Below are positions 29,514-41,072 of a stretch of DNA of 64,000 bases, piece after piece. Below the pieces are notes generated by a model, which was given only the letters and a program-made list of their open reading frames with translations, had not been told where the DNA came from and made no database searches. Each line of letters begins with the position of its first letter. Position 1 is the first letter of the stretch. Source of the stretch: Adineta vaga (lineage: Eukaryota; Rotifera). Both the position numbers and the translations under genes were made by a program. The stretch lies in the NCBI GenBank assembly GCA_021613535.1, contig CP075494.1, positions 14,198,001-14,262,000 on the forward strand. The letters are read 5' to 3'.

Positions 29514-31222
29514 TTATAATCGTTCATTTTCAAAATCTTCTTCTTTTATTCGTCCAGTTTTAATATCATCAATACCAGCCCATAAATCAAAGATAAATTC
29601 ATCCGTAAAATTAAATGCACCGATTTCGGATTCATCAATAGCCATAGCAAAATCACTTGGATTCTTTTTATTCTGTGCTAAATCCCAAATTTGTTGTGCT
29701 AGAAAAGAAAAAGAATTATTCGTTACTCAAATCTCAGACAAAGCTGAAACAATAAGAAATATCATTTGAAAATCATATAGATTTAAAATAAATATCATCA
29801 TCGATTTGAGAACTTACCAAGATCAGAATCATGAATGCCCATAAATGTTTCAAGAAGAGAATTGATACGATCAATTGCTTTTACCATTTTATCATCAACA
29901 TCTTCTACACTTGCATTACCATCGGCTTTAAAACGAAGAGTTTTCGTACCACTTTTAACATCGCCTGGTCGACGACCACGTTTAGCTGGTTCAACATCTA
30001 AATAGATTTTGAACTAGTATTAATCATCATCATCATCATTTATCAAAAACATATCTCGATAAATTCTCCTTTATATCAAGTTCTTTTGAAAGTCATCCTT
30101 CGATTCTACAGACTGATACGTATCGAAAAACAGGTTTTTGTCATAGACTGATAAATATACTAGTCAAGGTTTTGAAAAGGTGCATCGAAGGTTATCGACT
30201 ACTATCGACCTAAGACACTCAAACACAATTTCACGCATTTAATAGATAATTTAATTTAATTATATTCTGTCTCGATATTTAACAACATTCGTTTCAAATT
30301 GAACTGACTGGAAAGGTTTTATCAATAAAAACATGATTTTAAACATAGATGAATTTGCAAAGAGTTCGTCTATACTTACGAAATCCAAAAGCATTTGGTT
30401 CTACTAAACGCATTGTGAATGTAGCACCAACAGGAAGTTCTTTGAGCATTTTTGCTACTTCAAAATGTCGTGTACCAACTAAAGATTTATCATTGATCTT
30501 TTCAATATGATCACCAACTTTAATTAATGTTTTTAATCGATCAATAATACTTCCATCTTTAATGCGTTTGATAAAAGCATAACCTATTTTTATCGAAATA
30601 AAAGACAAAATTTCATTTGAAAAAGAAAAAAGAATTTAAACAAACCTGCTCCATTATCAGTAATAGTTAAACCAAGAGCAGGTTCAGATTTGACAATATC
30701 AATTTCTTTCGGTTGTCCTTTGACATGGGCAAAGATAAAATCAGTTAAACCAATTTGTCCACCCAATAATTGAGTCATATCAATTTTATGTGTATTCAAT
30801 GTACAAAACAGAATCTTTGAAAAACAAAAACGAAAGTTTGTTTAGAAACAAAAAAAACAGAGCAAATCTCATCTCCTTACTGATGATGCTGGAATTTCAA
30901 AACAAGCAGCGATCTTTTGATATAATTCCCTAACATTACTAAAACCTGATATTAGACCTGTTGGACTACCATGAGCTAATTGACAATGAAAAATAAGTTT
31001 GGGTGTTTCTCCATTCGTCGAACTTGTTGTTGAACGTTGACTGCTTGAAGAAGAATATGAAGATTGTCGATTCGATGGAACTGCATTTGTTGGATTTGCA
31101 TTTGCATTTGTTGTTGTTGTTGTTGATGCTGCTGCTGTTGTATCTGAGACAGATGGAATAATTCCATTGATTGGATCATCTTTTTTTGTTTGAGATTTTC
31201 GTCGTGGAGGAAAGATGGGCAT
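29514..31222 (-). CDS. GIPC1: GIPC PDZ adaptor protein
   Basis: A cytoplasmic adaptor that links transmembrane cargo (neuropilin, semaphorins, plexins, GPCRs) to myosin VI and endosomes. The order is family-typical: a Ser/Thr-rich basic N-terminus ([11 protein letters not shown]), the GH1 region ([44 protein letters not shown]), a PDZ domain with [20 protein letters not shown] and [14 protein letters not shown], and the C-terminal GH2 region ([40 protein letters not shown]). Conservation with vertebrate GIPCs is very high. One intron (about 30000-30380) is about 380 nt; the others are short. The gene shares a divergent upstream region with SMKR1. Which vertebrate paralogue (1-3) is closest cannot be told here. 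Confidence 0.95.
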
Positions 31223-31689
31223 GTTGAATGATTAATTAACGTTTTTTTTTCTACACGCATACACAAGAATCTTGAAAAAAAAGAGAAAAATTTGTTGAAT
31301 TATGGTACATTAGAAATGTAAAATATATTGACAACATTTTATCGACAACCTTATGTCAATAAAAGTCTCATCTTACTCTCTTTAGTTACTCTCAATTCTG
31401 TAATAGATGAAGATAAACAAATAAATAGCATTTGTTGTTTAGTTCACAAACATTCAATTCATTGGTTGAAACATTCCTACAATCAGAATGAAAATGAACA
31501 GAATAGATGAAAGCTCCTTGACAACATACATCATTATGGTATAGAAAACAAGAGATAGTGAGACGACAGGAGAAAGAAAGAAAGAAAGAAAGAAAAAAAA
31601 AAGAAAAACAACTCGCCATCTATTATTCATAATACAAAAACATTTCAGAACACTTATGTTCAGTTTGATGGGAATTTGATAAGTGTGTT
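31223..31689. promoter_or_regulatory. Divergent promoter region between GIPC and SMKR1
   Basis: 467 bp between divergent start codons, with a purine run GAAAGAAAGAAAGAAAG at about 31574-31590. No coding function is supported: the forward frame at 31328-31510 and its antisense partner lack any domain. Confidence 0.4.
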
Positions 31690-32010
31690 ATGGTAAATAA
31701 AGAAATATGACTTATTTTTTCCTATTTATTTTCTTGTTTATAGCCTGTACCAAAGAGTAAACCAAGTGGTGCTGTTGTACGCTCCTCGAGTGCCTCATCG
31801 AAACGTAAAATTCGACAAAAAAGTACTTCACCGAAACGTAAAGCTCGTGCTAAAAGTGCCAATGTACGTCCAGAAATCGATGTTCTATCACCGGCAGCTG
31901 TTATTAATGCGTATTACATATGTCATGATGTATCGGATTGTTTAGAAGCGCGTGGTTTTCGATGGGAAGGAGGAAAAAAAGGTCGAAAAAAAAAGAAAAA
32001 GAAATCGTGA
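31690..32010 (+). CDS. SMKR1: Small lysine-rich protein 1 homologue, 89 aa
   Basis: A small basic protein of unknown biochemical role. The large exon, 31744-32010, encodes a Lys/Arg/Ser-rich N-terminus, then [20 protein letters not shown] and [15 protein letters not shown], then a poly-lysine tail. These blocks match human SMKR1 (PEVDILSPAAMLNLYYIAH, VADCLHLRGFHWPG). An upstream ATG at 31690-31692 is followed directly by GTAAAT, and the intron 31693-31743 ends TTTATAG. Splicing gives ATG joined to CCT GTA CCA, so the start codon sits alone at the end of exon 1 and the protein begins MPVPKSK, like human MPAKGKK. The gene ends tail to tail with the MMD gene. The start is inferred from splice sites. 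Confidence 0.85.
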
Positions 32011-32279
32011 ATTTCAAGTGCTTAGTCTTTTTTACTCTTCGAGTTTTCATCTTTTGTGAACAAATGCTTTTCTTTTCTTTTTTTCATTCATGCCTTATGA
32101 ACAATTAAGAGTCTTATACGTATATTATTCTGCTTAAATTGGTGGCTTATTTAATATCTACTACTTGAATCAATAAATTTACTTCTCAAATTATATATCT
32201 TTTCTTTTTCTTTTTGAATATAAACGATATGAAAAGGTATTTATTATCTAAATAATAGACAAAACTAAATTGTATTATA

Positions 32280-33299
32280 TCAGACAGTTTTTGTTGTTTT
32301 GAATTGATAATCATAGACTGGTACAAGAAGATAAGTATATATTGCATGGTATTCAATAGCAGCACCGAGAAACACGAAACAATGCCATATTGCATGTGCA
32401 AATGGAATTATACCATCACATTTAAAAAAGATAATACCTACAAGAAAGACTAAACCACCGATTGCCAATTCAAATATTCCACTATGATCATTCTAAAAGG
32501 ATGAAATGAAGAGATACAATATCTAGTCGTATAAATCAGCATACCATATCAAGGGTAAGAATGCCAGGAAAAACACCGACGATCACATAAATACATGTTT
32601 CAAGCCATTTATGTCTTTCATGATATGTAGTTTGATAAGTTATACCGAATATTGCCATTATCCAAATAAGTGCAATAGTAAAACTTGATGATATTGTTTG
32701 AGTTGAACGTAATAGAAACCTAAAGGAATTACTTAGAACTTCGTTGTATTGAATTCATATATCATTTTTACCATGGCGTATAACTCGCACTAATGAAAAT
32801 ATAAATAAATGTTCGATCTACTCGATGCAACAGATGTCTAACGGTTGAATCACTAGAAAAAGTGGATAGTTCAAAATGAATATACATTGAAATCTTTTCT
32901 TTGTACCTGTATGTTGGATGAAAACAGGAACAATGAAAAATAGTAGAAAATGAAAAGAGAAAGATTAGTGCATTACCATAGATAATACTACTCCAATATT
33001 GTGCTGGTGATTTTGCACGATTTAATAAACGTTGTGCAGCAATCCACGATGGAACAATTAAAAAGCCATGAGTTAAACAATTCGCTGCATGTTCTATACA
33101 AAAAAGTCAAAGAGAAGAACAGGAGAAAGAATGAAATTCTACCATAACTTGTAGGTACATAAGCTCGATTAATAATAGCTCGTTCATTCATAAATCGACG
33201 CCAACCTTGACGAGGTTTTTGTTCGATTGAAACAGATGATGGTGGTGATATAGAACCTTCAACAACATTACGAATAGCAGAACGTTGTTGAATATGCAT
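32280..33299 (-). CDS. MMD: MMD-like seven-pass protein (PAQR10/PAQR11 family)
   Basis: A member of the progestin/adipoQ receptor and hemolysin III superfamily; MMD proteins are Golgi-located and affect Ras/ERK signalling. Short exons join to give seven hydrophobic segments with the family motifs: WRRFMNERA..YVPTSYGEHAANCLTHGFLIVP, STIFHC in helix 2, HRVDRTFIYIFISASYTPW, and FFKCDGIIPFAHAIWHCF, whose spaced His residues (HxxxH) complete the putative metal site. The start MHIQQRS at 33299 gives an N-terminal extension of about 35 residues compared with human MMD. It ends tail to tail with SMKR1. Assignment to MMD versus MMD2 is not possible. Confidence 0.9.
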
Positions 33300-35675
33300 A
33301 TTTATTAACTATAGAAGAAAATATAGTCCACTTTATTTATCTTTATATATATATATAGATATAGATATCAAGAAGAATGTTTGTCTGTTTGTCTGTTTAT
33401 CTGTTTGTTCGTTATGCATTCAGTCCCTGCAATACCTATAAGATCATCAAGCTGTTCATGACACTCCTATGTCGATTAACTCCTTTGCTCGATCTTTAGA
33501 GTATCCATTTATTACTACGCTTTCGCACTGGTCTGATTCACTGTAAGAAAAAGTGGAGAATAATCAACAGTAAAATCGTTTTTAAATTCCTCATAAACGG
33601 AAAAAGAGTTTATGAGTTTGCAACGTATAAAAAATGCCTTTTTTACCGTATTTACCCAAGGCATAAATCTTTTTTCGTTTATGAGGCACCTCAACAACTG
33701 AGAAAAGGTTTATTATGCGTTGCAGATTCGAAAACCTTAATTTTTTTCAGTGTGATCTTACACGGAAATTAGGGCGATTCAGGAGTAAGATATTCACCTC
33801 GACACAATATTCGTTGGACTATCGTGCTTTATCGTAGACATGTGTGTATTCGCGATAGATGAAACTTTATGCCGTGGCCTTGAGCCATGATAACTCATGA
33901 GTCAAGGAATCCATGAGTCATGTGTATGTATGTTACATCTCATCCTCATTCCCTCAATAAAGCTTCTCATCTCACACTTTAACTTGAAGTCTAAGGCTTT
34001 TTATGTCCGACTTGAATTGGAGACAAAATTGGCGCGGAAACTATTAGAAAAAGGGATGGGTTTTGCAGTGGGAATTGTAAGCAAACGGGTAGATTTGGAA
34101 TATTGCATAGTACAAGTTATTCTATTTCAGATACCCATGGCGGGATATGTTGCGGTAACAGATAAAAATTTGCAAGCACAACCATCTCTGCATCCTCTAT
34201 CATTCTCTTACATATGGAGTTTTTGGATTAACACCGGATATCTTCGCTGATTTTGTAATAAGAAGTATTTATTTATGCATAAAAATATAGATCTAACATC
34301 GAAGAGGATTTCTTGTTAGCTTATGTTTACATGAAACACATGTGTCATAATACTCGAATGGCAGATATAAGTCTGTCTAATAGTCGGGATAGCGGTGAGA
34401 TGTCGCACAAGTTCAGACATTGGGATTTACCACTATTAGTATCAATAAGTACTCTAAGAACAAAAATAGTTATATTAGATCAGATAAGTTTGAAATTTTA
34501 TATATTAAAAACGCAATCACTTTTCCGATAGATGATATCAAATTAAAACAAACTATATTTAGAGAACTTCACACAAGTTTTTTTTAAAGATAATTTATAT
34601 TGAATGAAATTTAGAGGAATAACTTAAGTTAACCATCTCTGTTTGTGGTCATTTCAATTGTGTTCTTCATCATTTTATAGTTTTTATTGTTAATACAGTG
34701 ATGTAATCTATTCGAATTCGTACATACAATTCACACCAGTGTTTCAACCGACAGTTTTATCAATACTAAAAACTATAGATATAAAATATATTAATTAGGA
34801 TAATAATGGATACTTTTTATCTTAGTCGTATATCTTGATGCTATTTTAATAGTAGAATCATCACAATTTACAATATGTTATTACAGCAAGAATTCGATGC
34901 TCTAGTAATGAAACAGAATGATGGATACTACATTCTCTAGAAACCGTTACAATGCGCGAGATTTTGACTAAATTTAATTTGAAGAACGTAACAAATATTT
35001 ATCATCGAGATATTAACAATATCATACGAATTATATTGTTACACTTGGTGTTTTTATAACTTTAGAGACAAGTTATATTAATTTCAATTGATTGAATGAA
35101 GTGCATCGCCACATAGTTCTATTTCATCTACAAATTCTACTTCTATACGAATATTTTCTTTCCAAGATTCTGTACTTTCATATACTCAACAAAATGAATT
35201 ATTTATTTACATACTCTTGTGTAACAGTTGCTTATCAAGAAGAAATACTAACGCTAATAAACTTCTTAGAAAAAATTACTTTTTACTTAGGACGTTAAAA
35301 ACCTTTCCAATTATTGTGAAGTTCTCACATTTTTTTCTTCTTCTATTCTATAGATATATCCAAAAGAAAAACGAAGTAATTAATCAATATGAGAAAAAGT
35401 ATTAACATGCGGTTAGCGAGATTCCTAATTAGTCGATATTGTCATCTAATGATGGAATTGATATTTTAGTCGGATGAAATTCAACCTATTAAAAAGTATT
35501 TCAAAGACGAGTAAGCCTTATTCACGAGTACATTACAATTGCTTGTCTTATTCTTCTGCATGACGTATTAGAAGTTCCTACGCGTTCCTTTTCTTTGAAG
35601 TTTTTTTTCTCTTCTTCAATTGCAAATTTTTCTCGTAGTTGGAGACATTTATTAACATTAGAAAAAAAACAAAAA
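33300..35675. other. Gene-poor stretch with inverted repeats
   Basis: No gene is supported over about 2.4 kb. The left part (33540-33740) has overlapping inverted repeats, described separately. The middle (33770-34530) has fewer A/T runs than its surroundings. It has forward open frames of 117 (33897-34250) and 72 codons (34313-34531) with no recognisable domain, so it may be old mobile or pseudogene material. A GATATA-type repeat lies at about 33344-33370. Confidence 0.45.
33589..33686. repeat. Imperfect inverted repeat (fold-back) unit
   Basis: CCTCATAAACG at 33589-33599 is matched exactly and in inverse orientation by CGTTTATGAGG at 33676-33686. The arms extend inward with one mismatch through an A/T run to about 18 bp each. 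A second inverted pair surrounds one side: GCAACGTATAA (about 33620-33630) and TTATGCGTTGC (about 33713-33723), with one mismatch. The unit resembles a small fold-back or MITE remnant. No target-site duplication is obvious. Confidence 0.5.
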
Positions 35676-36278
35676 ATGGAACAAGAATTATCATTACAAT
35701 CTCATTCAAAGATAATTATCAGTGAAAAATCCAATCATATAATTATGTCACATTTATGGATTCGTTTATTATTAATTGCAACAACAGTGAAATCAATTTT
35801 AGGACTCCTTATTCTTTTCCTTCTACTCGGTCTATCTCTTAGTATTCTTATAATTGGTTTACATTTTCGTCAATCTCGTCATTGTCCCATTGACTCACGA
35901 ATAAGTCTATTTCTAATTCTTGCTGGTATTGCATCTATAGAATGGATTGTTCTCAGTATTATTCTTTCGATAATTACAATAGTATTAAAACATATTCGAT
36001 CAATTATATTAGTTGTTTTTATTATTTTACTTGCTTCAATCATATTTATAACTAATATTATTCTATTTGTTTGGATCATATGTGGAAGTGTATGGACATT
36101 GAAAGTTTTCGATCATGTACAATATACAAATCCATCGGTAAATACATTTTGTCAACAAACATTATATCAATTTTCATTAGGATATCTATTTGTAAGTTAT
36201 ATTCTTACAGCTTTACAATGTTGGTATCGATTATGTATTGTGATATTTTGTTCAGTACAGGAACAATATGGAATTTAG
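35676..36278 (+). CDS. TMEM272-like four-pass membrane protein, 200 aa
   Basis: Single-exon gene. The first ATG is at 35676 (MEQELSLQS); the frame is open further upstream but only with non-ATG codons. Four hydrophobic helices are visible at about residues 28-60, 72-100, 106-135 and 160-190. The motif CPIDSRISLFLILAGI after helix 1, and FVWIICGSVWTLKVFDHVQY followed by a conserved C..TLYQFSLGYLFVSYI, match the pattern of TMEM272-like proteins (C-P-x-x-x-I-P-x-Y-L-x-V-x-G; W-F-x-x-G-N-V-W; C-x-x-x-L-Y-x-F-A). The family's function is unknown. It ends tail to tail with the claudin-like gene. Confidence 0.75.
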   Translation: MEQELSLQSHSKIIISEKSNHIIMSHLWIRLLLIATTVKSILGLLILFLLLGLSLSILIIGLHFRQSRHCPIDSRISLFLILAGIASIEWIVLSIILSIITIVLKHIRSIILVVFIILLASIIFITNIILFVWIICGSVWTLKVFDHVQYTNPSVNTFCQQTLYQFSLGYLFVSYILTALQCWYRLCIVIFCSVQEQYGI

Positions 36279-36592
36279 AGAGAATGATGCTTTCTTCGAT
36301 ATTTAATTGCTTTCATAAATACATTGTGTATATACAGATACGAAATAAATAAAAATTTATCGGTGAAATATTGAAACTAATTAGAAGAGAGATGTATTAG
36401 ATACATTCACAATTATGCCTTGAGATTCAGTGAGAGATTTTTGACATTTCTTCACTTTCTTTTCAAATAGTCATTTATCATACTAAGTTGTATTTATGAG
36501 AGGAAAAAAAAGAAAAATGATGGCTAGACTATAATGTATGAAATAGAAAACAACAAAATATCAATCTATAGTTTTATCTTCGTTTTGTCATA
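36279..36592. other. Convergent intergenic, 3' UTRs
   Basis: Tail-to-tail spacer between two four-pass membrane protein genes. AATAAA lies at about 36344. Nothing else is visible. Confidence 0.55.
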
Positions 36593-37235
36593 TTAATGAC
36601 CATTGCCATTTGTTGCGGAATATTTTTGTGTAGTTAAATGAACACCATTGTTGACTAATGCTGTTCGTTCGTATGTTGAATATCGTCCAGCAACAAAAGC
36701 TGATAAAGCTAAAGCTGCATAAGCAAAAACAATACCAGCAATCATAGAACGTGATGAATGAGAATTGAGTAATTGTCTTGAAGCATAATCAAATAAACCA
36801 GCGATCATTAAGACACAAGCAACATACATAAATAAAGGTGTTACGAAACGACGATCTGTTACTTTTGGTACATCAAGAGCTGATAAAATACAGCCAATCA
36901 AGAGAAAGACAAGACCCAAAACACAAAGAATAAATGTTGCTGCCCAAAAGTATGCTTCACAAGTTCCAGTTGTTGTTCTACATCCTTTAAAAAGACCCTA
37001 AAATATCAATGACATCATATCATTCATTTGTAAATGATTATATCTATGAGATACATACATTCCACATAGTACCATATCGTTCACTAACACGTATGGTTCC
37101 ATTATAAGTTGGCTCACTGATCGAGACAACAGTCCAATAATTTGTTGCAAGTGCAATTACGCCCAATGCAACACCTAATAAAGCACAAATTGCAGCTACG
37201 ATGGCCAAACGACGGTTAAGTCTTTCATATGTCAT
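36593..37235 (-). CDS. Claudin/PMP22-like four-pass membrane protein, 193 aa
   Basis: Exons 37060-37235 and 36593-36997, with the boundary near 37059, join in frame to 193 residues. The start MTYERLNRRLA at 37235 precedes helix 1 (AIVAAICALLGVALGVIALA). The first extracellular loop has the family signature: W (TNYWTVV), then GLF followed by C..C (GLFKGCRTTTGTC), corresponding to W-x(n)-GLW-x2-C-x(8-10)-C. Three more hydrophobic helices follow (FILCVLGLVFLLIGCILSAL, FMYVACVLMIAGLFDYA, GIVFAYAALALSAFVAG), then a short cytoplasmic tail without a clear PDZ-binding end. It is probably a junctional or membrane-organising protein; the exact subfamily is unclear. Confidence 0.8.
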
Positions 37236-37771
37236 GATGATATATTTCAACAACTGTTGTGAGAATGAACGAAATGAATTTCAAATGACGAGATTTATTT
37301 CTATCTCTCGAGGTATAAAAAGAATGGAAAAGTCTTCTTTAAAGAGGAAAATTTGTATATCTTTTCGATATATAGCCTACATTTTCATTGTACAGTTCAT
37401 ATTGTTGAAAAAGTATTCCCAGGATAAGAATGAAATTGTATCATTATTTCTAATAGAGAATTTTCTTTCTTATTAAAAAATTAAATCTTAATAATAGATG
37501 ATTGAAATCTTATTCAATATTTTTCAATGAATATCAATTAACGACACCTATCGGAAAAAGAATAGGTATACTTTTTTGATTAAATGTTTTTATTTCAAAA
37601 TCAATATATAAGTAAGAAATACATGAATACAGTATAAGTAGAATAATATGATTATTTCTAATATTGAATGTGCATAAAAAAAAACCCAAACCAAACAAAG
37701 ATGATGAGTGTGTAGAATGCACTATCATCTATCTGACAGAAGAAATGCATGGAAGAGAAAGATATTTGATA
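37236..37771. other. Intergenic between RYK end and claudin-like start
   Basis: About 540 bp. Both neighbours run leftward, so this holds the claudin-like promoter and the RYK 3' UTR. No further gene is seen. Confidence 0.5.
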
Positions 37772-40700
37772 TTAAATGAAACGAGCTAATTGACTATAAA
37801 ATTCCATTAATGATCGAAGAAGTGTATTCATGGATGGACGTTGATCAATTGAAGTTATCCAACAAATACTCATTAATTTGAATCTAGAAATGAGAATATA
37901 TAAACAATTGATTGAATACGAATCAATAGAATTTACAAAGTATCGGGACAATTTATTGGTTGTTCAAGTCGATGATTTTCTTGAAGATGATTTATTAAAT
38001 TATTTGTTTCAATATTAGCATAAGGCTGTAAACCACGACTCATCAATTCCCAAAGTACAACACCATATGACCACTATAGAAAAATATAAATTAATCAAAT
38101 AGATTCAAAAGAAGATAGAAATACATACTACATCCGAAGCGGTTGAAAAACGTCGATCAGTAATTGATTCAACAGCCATAAATTTCAATGGATGACTTTC
38201 ATTCATATCATCTGTTGGAAGACATTCATAATCTTGTGGAAAAAGATCACGTGATAAAGCATAATCCGTTAATTTCACCGTTAAATCATCCATAACTCTA
38301 AAAAAATTCAAATACATCTAAGTTTTTCTTCCACCAAAAATAGACCATTGTAAAGCTACTCAAAGATAAAATCTAAATTTAACTATATCTATTGAAACTA
38401 TTGATGACTAACTAATTGCATCATCATCATCTTTTCCATTTGAAATTACAATGTCACAGTTAAGTCAACATCTTTTTTCAAAAAATCCATTGAATCAACA
38501 GAAGGAGAAGAAAAAGAGATACGCAAATAAACGAGATAAAGCATTTAAAACATCTTGATATTATCATTTTTCCATTGTATCTATTCTTGTCTAAATAATG
38601 TTTTGCTGTTTTCAACCGTCGAGAAGATCTTCTATTGATACGTAAGTATATGAAATTGTCAAGTACTTGCGTCTTTTTCTCAAGTATTGTATTGATAGAA
38701 AGAATGAAGAGAAAGCGCCTTTGCTAAATTCGAGTACCAAAATGACGATTAATTATCAAACAATTTTCGCTATTCCATATCAACATGTCATTCGTGATGA
38801 TAAAATTCAAATTCAACCATCTGATTTCATGTCAACAGATACATCAGACACTTATCTATTCTTTAATGGCACTATTTCAAATCCAGCATATGAATCAAGT
38901 ATTTTCCTAACAAATTTCTTGCTTTTAATACTATGGATGTCTTTTTACTTCATTTCAGATCAAATAACTTGTTTTTCTTTTGATGATAGTGATGTCAGGA
39001 CTCCTGTTCTATTTTCAACAACAACAACGGGTTCACATTTTCTATTCGAACGTCTCTTCCAAGTCGAACATGTTAGTACTATCAATCCCTCGAAAACATC
39101 GTCAACTACATCAATGGCTCGACCATTCGATGAATTTCTTTACAATCCAAATGTACCAAATACTTCTCTCGATAATGTTACACCGAAAACAGATAAAGAT
39201 TAAATCAATACTTACAAACAATTTCGTGTACCAATATCTTTCATTAACATTTTACGTTTATGTAAAAAATACAATCCTTTAGCTATATGAATTGCCATAT
39301 AGACCAATTCTTGTGTTGACAATAACTGAAAGAACAAAAAAAAAAAGAAAAGATAGGAAGTAATTAATCATTTTTCAGTTTAGATTTTAATACTTGTTCT
39401 CGAGCAGTCGATCGATTTTGAATAAGAAATCGTTTAAGAATTCCTTTGTTACTATATGGATAGATAATCAATGGATAAGGTTTTAATTCATTTTTGTAAA
39501 CAATTCCTAATGGATTATTAATATTTGAATGTTTTATTGTTGCAAATAAACAACAATCATTTAACATTTGATTTAATTGTGATGATGTTCCCAAAGAATT
39601 TATTGTTTTACCATAGATATTTTGTATGGAAGTATTTGATGATGATGAATCATGTAGGGAACAATGAAATAAACGACCAAATTTACCTAGAAAAAATAAG
39701 GTTAAACAGTAAATATACATGATAGAATTCACAATTTTACGTATTTTTATTCTATATCAAAACTTTTACTTTTAGTTTCTTTGTACTAACATATCTGATA
39801 TCGAAATCTCAAGAACAACAATAGAAAAATTTCGAAAGAATATGATTTTTTAGAGATAAGAATACCGAACTGATATGAAGAGAGTCAATATACCTTCCAT
39901 AATGATTTCATGTAATGTCACTCGATTTTGATCAATTGTACAATCAGCAAATGTTGTTGAAGATAATAATTCATCAGCTGTTTTCATAAAATCATATTGT
40001 GTACATGAATATAAACTAACATCTTCGAATGTTGTCATATCGAAAGTCATTGGTAGTGTTGGATGATCTTGAATATTATCAATTAAACTAAAAGTAAATA
40101 TGAATTCATCATTAAAATTTGAAGAAAAGATTTTCAAGTTACTTTTCACACTTTTGCTTATTTTTTGTTGTAGTCATTCGATAGAGACAAAATAAACTCA
40201 TTGCTGTACAAAAGACAAGTAAAAATACAACAAAAGCAATGACTAATGAATATGCCAATATTGTTGCTAATGTTGTTGATGCAAAATTTCGATAACGTGC
40301 TAAATAAATCGATAGAAAAGTCTTTTTCAAACATTGTATTTCATTTCGTTTACTTACATTCTTTCAAAAACAAATAATCATCAATTTCATTTAAATTATA
40401 AAATTGTGTAAGTAATGAACGATTAACAAGTTGATCTCGACAAGTTTTCACAAAATTCACATTGATAAATATTGATGAGAAATTCATTGTTGCATTCGAA
40501 AATCGAAATAATACTGAACAATTCACACGATTCGTTGTTAAACATGGAAAAAATATGCTAAATGCTGAAAATTCAACTTTTAAAATCCAACTATTTCTAC
40601 ATAATTTCAATCTTACTTGATACATCTCTTGGTACAACACCTCGTTTTCCGATATTTAATACTGGTGGTAATAACACTTGTTCATTACTTGAACTTGTAT

Positions 40701-41072
40701 TATATTCATAATGCACTTTTGGCTTTAAAAGATAATCATCAAATCAATCCTTTCAAAGTCTATTTCTATGACAACATACCGTATGTGACGTTAGTTTATC
40801 AACATTCCAAGTAAATTGAACTAAATAAATATCATTCGGTATTGATATTGGTGTTCGAAGTGCTGATTGTCGAATATGATTTTCATTGATAAAATATAAT
40901 TGATGTTCATTTAATTCTAAAGATAAACAAAGAAAAATTTTTTTTTTAAAACAATAAACTTTTCTTCTCCGAATAAAATACCGTATAATTGTTGAACAGA
41001 AATTGAATCAAGATAAAAATTCAATTGTGCAGTTATAGAATTAATTAATAAGATAATTAAAATAATACTCAT
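37772..41072 (-). CDS. RYK: RYK/Derailed Wnt receptor pseudokinase
   Basis: A single-pass Wnt co-receptor. The start MSIILIILLINSITAQ at 41072 is a signal peptide. A WIF domain follows (LNEHQLYFINENHIRQSAL, NDIYLVQFTWNVDKL, NIGKRGVVPRDV, KLCRN), then a TM helix (LATILAYSLVIAFVVFLLVF, about 40210-40270) and the kinase domain: EGKFGRLFHCSL, KHSNINNPLGIV, QELVYMAIHIAKGL, then KDIGTRNCLV, LTDYALSRDLFPQDYECL, FMAVESITDRRFSTASDV and QPINCPD. The order and the ALSRDLFP block identify RYK. The HRD-type His is replaced (MKD) and DFG is DYA, in keeping with the family's pseudokinase status. The largest intron, 38298-39215 (918 nt), contains another gene on the opposite strand. The end is ARFI-stop at 37772. 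Confidence 0.92.
38598..39203 (+). CDS. Hypothetical 162-aa protein nested antisense in RYK intron
   Basis: I do not recognise it. Three exons, 38598-38641, 38699-38898 and 38959-39203, keep one frame over introns of 57 and 60 nt with good GT..AG ends. The N-terminus MFCCFQPSRRSS has paired cysteines near a basic patch, a possible palmitoylation site. Then comes EEKAPLLNS, which resembles an acidic dileucine sorting signal, and a Ser/Thr-rich, mostly polar remainder. Intron 2 has a length divisible by three and no stop; read through, it would add a false membrane helix. The stop lies 12 nt before the RYK exon boundary on the other strand. Confidence 0.6.

Noticed and set aside
38899-38958. 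Apparent transmembrane helix in the gene nested in RYK
   Set aside because: It is exactly a 60-nt GT..AG segment of typical intron size whose removal keeps the frame, so the helix is most likely unspliced intron.
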